Made by a program: the position numbers and the translations under genes. From positions 27,540,189-27,604,188 of the forward strand of contig JAVMKO010000010.1 of NCBI GenBank assembly GCA_032164245.1: a stretch of 64,000 bases of DNA, read 5' to 3'. Each line of letters opens with the position of its first letter. Positions within the stretch are counted from its first letter, which is position 1. The notes beneath the pieces were generated by a model. That model saw nothing but the letters and a program-made list of their open reading frames with translations, was not told where the DNA came from and searched no databases. Source of the DNA: Sternotherus odoratus (Eukaryota > Chordata > Testudines > Kinosternidae). Shown here in pieces: positions 58,741 to 64,000 of this stretch.

Positions 58741-61700
58741 CCATAACCTATTAATAATAGGATGCTCAATACATTATATGACTTCTGAGTACCAAGATAT
58801 AACTTCCTGAAGCTGTAGTCCAGGGGTCGTCTTCCCAGTGCTGTTTAGAAACTTCTTCATATGAACAGTGTTAAGAGTAGTTCCAGCACAGTATACAAAA
58901 GCAGAAGTGCATTTTTAACTCTTGCAGCACCATAAAGGATTAGGTAATGGTAGTAAGGGTGTATGGGGGAAGGGACAATACACATTTTTCCTCTAACAGA
59001 ATAAATTAACAAAATTATGTAACACTAATTTACCAATTAAAATCTTAAATAAGTCACCGGACAGCACAAAATACAAGATAATGGGCATAATTTTGACCAT
59101 GTAAAATGAAAATTAAAAAGCACATTATCCTATTACCTATGTAATTACCTTGAAAACAGACAGCTTTCTCATGGGCTCTTTTATCAGTGTATTTGGATTA
59201 GTGCAATGTGAAACGCAGCAACTGCTGTTATGTAACTAAACCTTGCTTATACAGCTGTCATTCTGGGTAAATTTAACTCTGCAGGTTTAGGACAGAGATC
59301 TGTTGCTAGAGAAGGCCACATAAAATAATAGAAATTTAAAGTCATATCACCCGGATTTGTTTGTGTTGGGGGAGGGCAGAGGTTCCACAGAAAGAATGAG
59401 ATAGGTCACTCAGACATTGTGTTTTGTAAGGCAACATTCTGCCTGTCACAGACATGGTCGCATTAGCCATTCTAATAGCAAGTTTGAGAACAATGAATCC
59501 TGACAAGAGCACGGTTGTTCATTTATGAAGCTGGACACATTTCCCTCCACCTGCATTCAAACAGCAGGCGTTGGCAATATAGATACTTATGGGGTTTAAT
59601 ACAGTTATGAGACAAAGTGTAAGCACTTATATAGAGAATATGTCATAACAGGGAGCTTTATAATGAGAACAGAGTATATTATTAGCATTGTTATGAAACT
59701 GTTTTAGCACTTTCAACTAGTTCATCGCAATGGCTGAGAGTTATGGCTAATCTCTGAGTCTGTTTTCTTTATTTTATTTATTAACAGAAAAAACACTACG
59801 GTAAGTTACATTTAACTGAAGTTGACTAGTTAGCCCTCAAGTACACACAAGTAGCCCAAACAATAACATTACAGTAATATATATTGTATATATTATACAA
59901 TAATCCCCAATTGAAATAGTCTTAAACCTACATGCACCTGATTTTCACATCATTTTATGGCCTTTTTACACTGCTCTTGCAGGGTAAAAGGGCCCTAGTG
60001 TAAGTGCAAGAACACACATGATTACAATTATACTTTAGATGACCAGCTAAGGTGTCCCACAGACATACTGGAGGGCACTTTTCCATCCTTATCTTTTATC
60101 CAGCATTCCAGATCACCAGGGTCCCTTGGACTCTTCCATCTACGAAATATTGCAATGTTCCACTAACACATGCATTCCCTTTTTCAAGAGTAGTAATGAG
60201 TCTAACCATTAGTACGATATTCTCATATGTGCAGTTTAGAATAGAAAATGCCATGGTATCTTTACATTAATCTGTTCCAAAGGAAAAGTATTCAAAGTAA
60301 CTGTGCTTAAAAAAAAAATCACAAGCTAAAACCTCCCGATCAAGGCATTATAAAAAGCTGTACCCAGGATCGATCTACATATGATTTAGTGTATCTTAAA
60401 AACAGTCATCTGTGGATGTCCCTTTGCCTATCAGAATGATGCTGCACTCTTGAGGCAGGTATTACAACTTTTCTGGGAGTTGCCACTGGCATTGTGATTT
60501 TACCCAACCCAAAAGAAATATCACTATTTTCTTCCACAAAATAAAATGGAAAAAATCCAAAGTTTTACCAAATGAAATGCCAAATATGTGCTATATGAGG
60601 CAAATATATTTATTACTCAAGTATAAATATTGCCCAAAACAAATAACCTGCAATTCCATAAATAAAACATAAGTAGACAATAATCAAGTCCTGAGGTTAA
60701 TAATTAGATAGATTTATTAGAGCGTACTAGGATCTAAAGGCAGAGACATGAGCGGTAGGCCCAGATACTGTTTTCAGCAATTAACCTGTTATGAAGTTTC
60801 AGTCAAACCAAACCCAATGTGTTAAAAATATGTTTGTTTGATGGAGAGCTAGCTGGACAATAATGCAGGTTTTCTAAAATTTGACAAAATTATTAAACTA
60901 ATTTCTTCCTTGTTTTCATTTCTAACATTTTACTACAATGAACTATGATTTGGTCTCCTTTGGAAAATTTTGGAAAGAAATATGGACTTATAATGTAAAT
61001 GCTAGAAGAAACAAAAGGAACTCAGGATTATGTTCAATCAGGCGCATTTCAACTTTTTCAGCCTGTGGTAGGTTCAAATATTTTCTGCTTTTTATTTTTA
61101 AAATGACCACAAATCCTTACCACTTAACTCATGATAGTTTTACATTTTAACTAGTGGCATTACATTTTTTCCATATTGTCACTCCATTTCTACCACCTCT
61201 TTCAATTTCAGGCATGTTGAATCAGACATTCATATACTGATGATTCATAAGCTACACCGCCTGCCCCACTTACCCAGGATTTCATATTCTCTCCTTTCCC
61301 TCAAGGCTTCTCTGATGTTCTCATCACTTCTTCTTTACCTTTCAGAGTAGTTAACATTTTCATCCACTGACAGACATTAAATCTTAATGGCTCTAATATA
61401 AAGATTATGTTCATATAAATGTATCTACTGACAAGTTCAAAAACTGTAAAAAACAAAAACAAAAACCAAACCTTACAGAACTCACCGACTGGGCTTTATT
61501 TTGGGAGGAGTCTTTTTTCCCCTGGACCCTGATTTGAGACCACCTTCCACCACTCAGGAGTAAGTCCCATGGCATTCATTGGTCTTGATGGAGTCCATCT
61601 TAGCCAGGGAGATGGAAGCTTTAAATAAATTCCTCATAACTATTAGAGAGAGATTAAATTTCCTTTGTACAATCTACTGTATTTATTGTACACTTCTATT

Positions 61701-63004
61701 TTTTCTAGCATATGCACCAGGTTTACTGTAGAGCATGAGAGAAACAGGAAAATGTAATTCCATGAGACAACAATTCTCAAAGCTGTTACACAGTAAATCA
61801 GGGAGCTGGCATCAGGCTGACAAGTAGGATGTATCCAAAGAGGAACATCCAAGGTCTCATTTCCCGGTTCATACATAAGTAATAATACATAAGCGGTATA
61901 GTTATATACTGGAGACCTGCATGCCTATGATACATTGAGAAGCATGAGCTGGAAACAAGTGCTCAGACCTCCTATGTTGGGCAGGTATTTTAATAAAGAA
62001 TGTTACTGCATTTATAAAATCTTCCCTGGTACATTTTTATAAATGTGTTTAAAGAATCCTCGGACTTGCATGGCTACACTGATGTGTCTCAGTCAAATCC
62101 TGTACCAATCATTTATAAAAATACTATATGTAACCCTGCAAGCAAATCAGTTCATTGGCCACCATTCTAGGTCATCGCTACAGCCTATGGAGCGTTGTCA
62201 TAAATGTGGCATGAGCAGCATTTTGAGGGCATACAAAATGTGAACTAGAAGATCTTCCCCATCTGATGATAGCAACATTTTCCCTCGAAGAAAAAGAACT
62301 TTTTAAAAATAAAATGGCTTTTCCCTTTTCTCAACTGAAATTTCCAGGCAGAGTTGTGGGAGCAAGAGCTTTCTTTTTTATTACACTAACTCAACTGCTG
62401 TCCATGCTCAGTCAGCGTACAACAGTAATGAAGAAAACTATGGTTTGGATAAGCATCCACTAGTATAAACACTTATTCAACCTTATGAGAGTAATTCCAG
62501 CCACACTCCACTTGAACATCCAGTGACATTGGATTCCACGCACAAGCCAAGACCCCCACAAGACCCCATATTTTGAGACTTCTCTCTTGCAGCCCTTGGC
62601 TCTTTCACTTCCTCTAGTTTCCCACTCAGTAAGATGACCTCAGCCTTTCCTATGACAACCCAGAGAAAACAGGATCTTCAGAGGAGAGCAGCTCATCTTC
62701 AATTCAGAGCCAAACAGTTGGCTTCCCCTTTGCTCAACAGCAGCACTTGGCCTACCACTTCATCTGCTAAATGTCCATTGTTATTCCAACGGGAGCAAAA
62801 TCTGGTGCAGAGAACTCAATACACGAATAGAAGCAGATCCCAGCAGTAAGGCTGACATACCAGCTGATCTGAGAGGGAGGATGTAGGGACTGGACAGTAG
62901 AAACCACACACTCTGGGAGCTGACTTACTGTAAGAATCAGCACCTAGAAAAAAGACTTTAGTTCATTTCCAAGGGTCAGGGAAGGCCTGGATTTTAGCTG
63001 CATA
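58741..63004. other. AT-rich non-coding DNA
   Basis: No gene or well-supported repeat. CAGGGGTCGTCTTCCCAG at 58822 weakly resembles a hAT end. An (AT)n-like tract lies near 59877-59900. The frame 62634-62849 has no recognised domain. Confidence 0.4.
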
Positions 63005-63072
63005 CACCACAGTTTTTAGAGGTAACAAAGAGTTCTGTGGCACCTTAAAGACTAACTATAAAGTTTTGAAGC

Positions 63073-63106
63073 CTAAGCTTTCATGGGCTAATACCCACTT
63101 CGTCGG
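63073..63106 (-). other. Hammerhead-like motif, left arm
   Basis: The inverted copy of the motif at 63131-63168. On the minus strand, CCGACGA is followed by stem II GTGGG ... CCCAT and GAAAGC. The stem carries one G-U pair instead of G-C, and the same core U4-to-C change is present. Confidence 0.5.
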
Positions 63107-63130
63107 ATGCAAGCAGTGGTCCGCTTGCAT

Positions 63131-63168
63131 CCGACGAAGTGGGTATTAGCCCACGAAAGCTTAGGCTT
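63131..63168 (+). other. Hammerhead-ribozyme-like motif, right arm
   Basis: CCGACGA (63131-63137) stands for core CUGANGA. Stem II is GTGGG (63139-63143) paired with CCCAC (63150-63154) around a six-base loop, and GAAA is at 63155-63158. The short stem III is GC-TTAG-GC, then TT with cleavage expected after 63168. All elements of a type I minimal hammerhead are present except that U4 is C, which should lower or abolish activity. Such motifs are known from Penelope-like elements. Confidence 0.55.
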
Positions 63169-63184
63169 CAAAACTTTATAGTTA

Positions 63185-63493
63185 CCGTATTTTTCGTCCC
63201 ATAGGACGCTCCGGCGTATAAGACGCCCCCGCGTTTTCGGACCACAAAAAAAAAAAAAAAAACGCCGCTTTTTTCGCGCCGCTCTCCCGTCCCCGCCGCG
63301 CGGGCGGGCTTCTGGGAGCGCGCCGCTCTCCAGTCCCCGCCACGCGGGCGGGCTGCTGGGAGAGCGGCGCGAAAAAAGCGGCGCTTTTTTTTTTTTTTTT
63401 GGTCCGGCCGATATTCGGCGTATAAGACGCCCCCCCTAATATTGAAAGTATTTTTGGGGGTTAAAAAGGCGTCTTATACGCCAAAAAATACGG
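63185..63493. mobile_element. TA-flanked MITE, CCGTATTTTTCG family, copy B (309 bp)
   Basis: The ends CCGTATTTTTCGTCCCATAG and GCGTCTTATACGCCAAAAAATACGG-type arm are inverted, with TA at 63183-63184 and 63494-63495. The interior has an A-run, a TTTTTTCGCGCCGCTC / GAGCGGCGCGAAAAAA inverted pair, a T-run, and two GC-rich CGCTCTC..GTCCCCGCC.CGCGGGCGGGCT units like those in copy A. The right end forms the hairpin GGCGTATAAGACGCC against GGCGTCTTATACGCC. Confidence 0.87.
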
Positions 63494-63578
63494 TAGTCTT
63501 TAAGGTGCCACAGGACTCTGTTACCTCTGCTATTCCAGACTAACACGGCTACCTCTCTGATTCTTCACCACAGTTTTT

Positions 63579-64000
63579 GGCTATCATTGCTGGGGAATAA
63601 AATTCATTCATTTAGAATCAACTGAAAATTCACAGACAAGGGACTTAGGTTAAGGACTGTCTGGAATAATAGCAATAAAAATGAAATTATTATTATTGTT
63701 ACTATTAATATCTCATCTTTATGCACTTGCATTGGAGTGCATTTGTGCACCCTAACAAAAAATAAACTCCACAAGATAATTCAATTAATCCTGACAATTT
63801 TCTTAAAAGGGCTCAAGAGCAAGTGCAACAAAAATACAACAGAACCCCAACATTCCATACTAGTATGTAACAAATGAAACCAAGAAAGAAAGGTAACAGA
63901 AACCCAGGCTTGTTTTATTTTTAGGTGCCTCCTAACATTTTCTTTTTTGCATACCAGTGTGCCTTTTTGGCTGGCTGAACTAGTTACTGAAAGCACCTGA
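63579..64000. other. No gene recognised
   Basis: AT-rich sequence to the window end. The minus frame 63781-63996 has no family features. Confidence 0.4.

Larger units (their letters stand above)
63018..63565. mobile_element. Penelope-like foldback, 13-bp duplication, with nested MITE
   Basis: The left arm (63020-63114) and right arm (63123-63184, resuming at 63496) are inverted copies sharing AAAGACTAACTATAAAG, TTTGAAGCCTAAGC and CCCACTTCGTCGGATGC. The outer right edge ends CAGACTAACACGGCTACCTC. CACCACAGTTTTT flanks the whole structure exactly (63005-63017 and 63566-63578). The CCGTATTTTTCG MITE at 63185-63493 is inserted in the right arm. The uninterrupted left arm shows that the pre-insertion sequence was AGTTAGTC with a single TA. 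No coding capacity. Confidence 0.85.

Overview
This 64 kb window looks like non-coding DNA from a reptile genome, most likely a turtle. The reasons are: truncated CR1 retrotransposons whose 3' ends carry the ATTCTATGAT-type tail; Penelope-type foldbacks containing the AGTCTCTAAGGTGC motif; several hAT foldback elements starting CAGGG or GTCTACA; PIF/Harbinger and DIRS-like coding relics; and no L1/Alu-type mammalian repeats. I recognise no host protein-coding gene, tRNA or rRNA. All open reading frames are short, and those I can identify are decayed transposon proteins. The window is best read as intergenic or deep intronic DNA layered with mobile elements.

Layout. 1-1.2 kb: a DNA transposon end with GA-rich tandem DNA, inserted in a broken PIF/Harbinger transposase. 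1.9 kb: a small palindromic repeat. 4.0 kb: a Penelope-type foldback. 6.3-7.0 kb: a CR1 relic (minus strand) with another CR1-tailed insert inside it. 8.9-9.8 kb: Tigger-like copy 1, then a Penelope foldback with an exact 11-bp target duplication and a hammerhead-like core. 14, 22.5 and 53.7 kb: ancient MIR-like SINE fragments. 18.9 kb: half of a hAT foldback. 20.06-21.37 kb: a TA-flanked element with a hAT element nested inside it (exact 8-bp duplication). 23.6-24.2 kb: a solo LTR-like sequence. 28.7-29.8 kb: a 1,045-bp TA-flanked element holding a nearly perfect palindrome with 220-bp arms. 30.1-30.7 kb: Tigger-like copy 2. 34.7-35.3 kb: a LINE reverse transcriptase relic. 38.5-40.6 kb: three hAT foldbacks. 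41.1-41.7 kb: a TA-flanked element nested in a Penelope foldback. 41.9-42.8 kb: Tigger-like copy 3. 47.5 kb: another hAT foldback. 50.9-51.6 kb: a CR1 relic (plus strand). 55.5-57.2 kb: a DIRS-like retroelement relic (reverse transcriptase and tyrosine recombinase pieces). 56.7 and 58.6 kb: two copies of a 150-bp sequence I cannot classify. 63.0-63.6 kb: a second TA-flanked element nested in a Penelope foldback, beside paired hammerhead-like motifs.

The most unusual pattern is a set of non-autonomous TA-target DNA transposons with AT-rich hairpin ends and very GC-rich, tandemly repeated or palindromic interiors. Two families with different terminal repeats (CCGTATATACTCGAG at 28.7 kb; CCGTATTTTTCG at 41.1 and 63.2 kb) carry nearly the same GC-rich core. 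Three Tigger-like copies carry a related-looking 47-bp or 33-bp tandem repeat that has expanded to different lengths. Both CCGTATTTTTCG elements landed in Penelope foldbacks, at TA sites a few bases apart in the equivalent motif. Family names come from recognising motifs by eye; no database search was possible.
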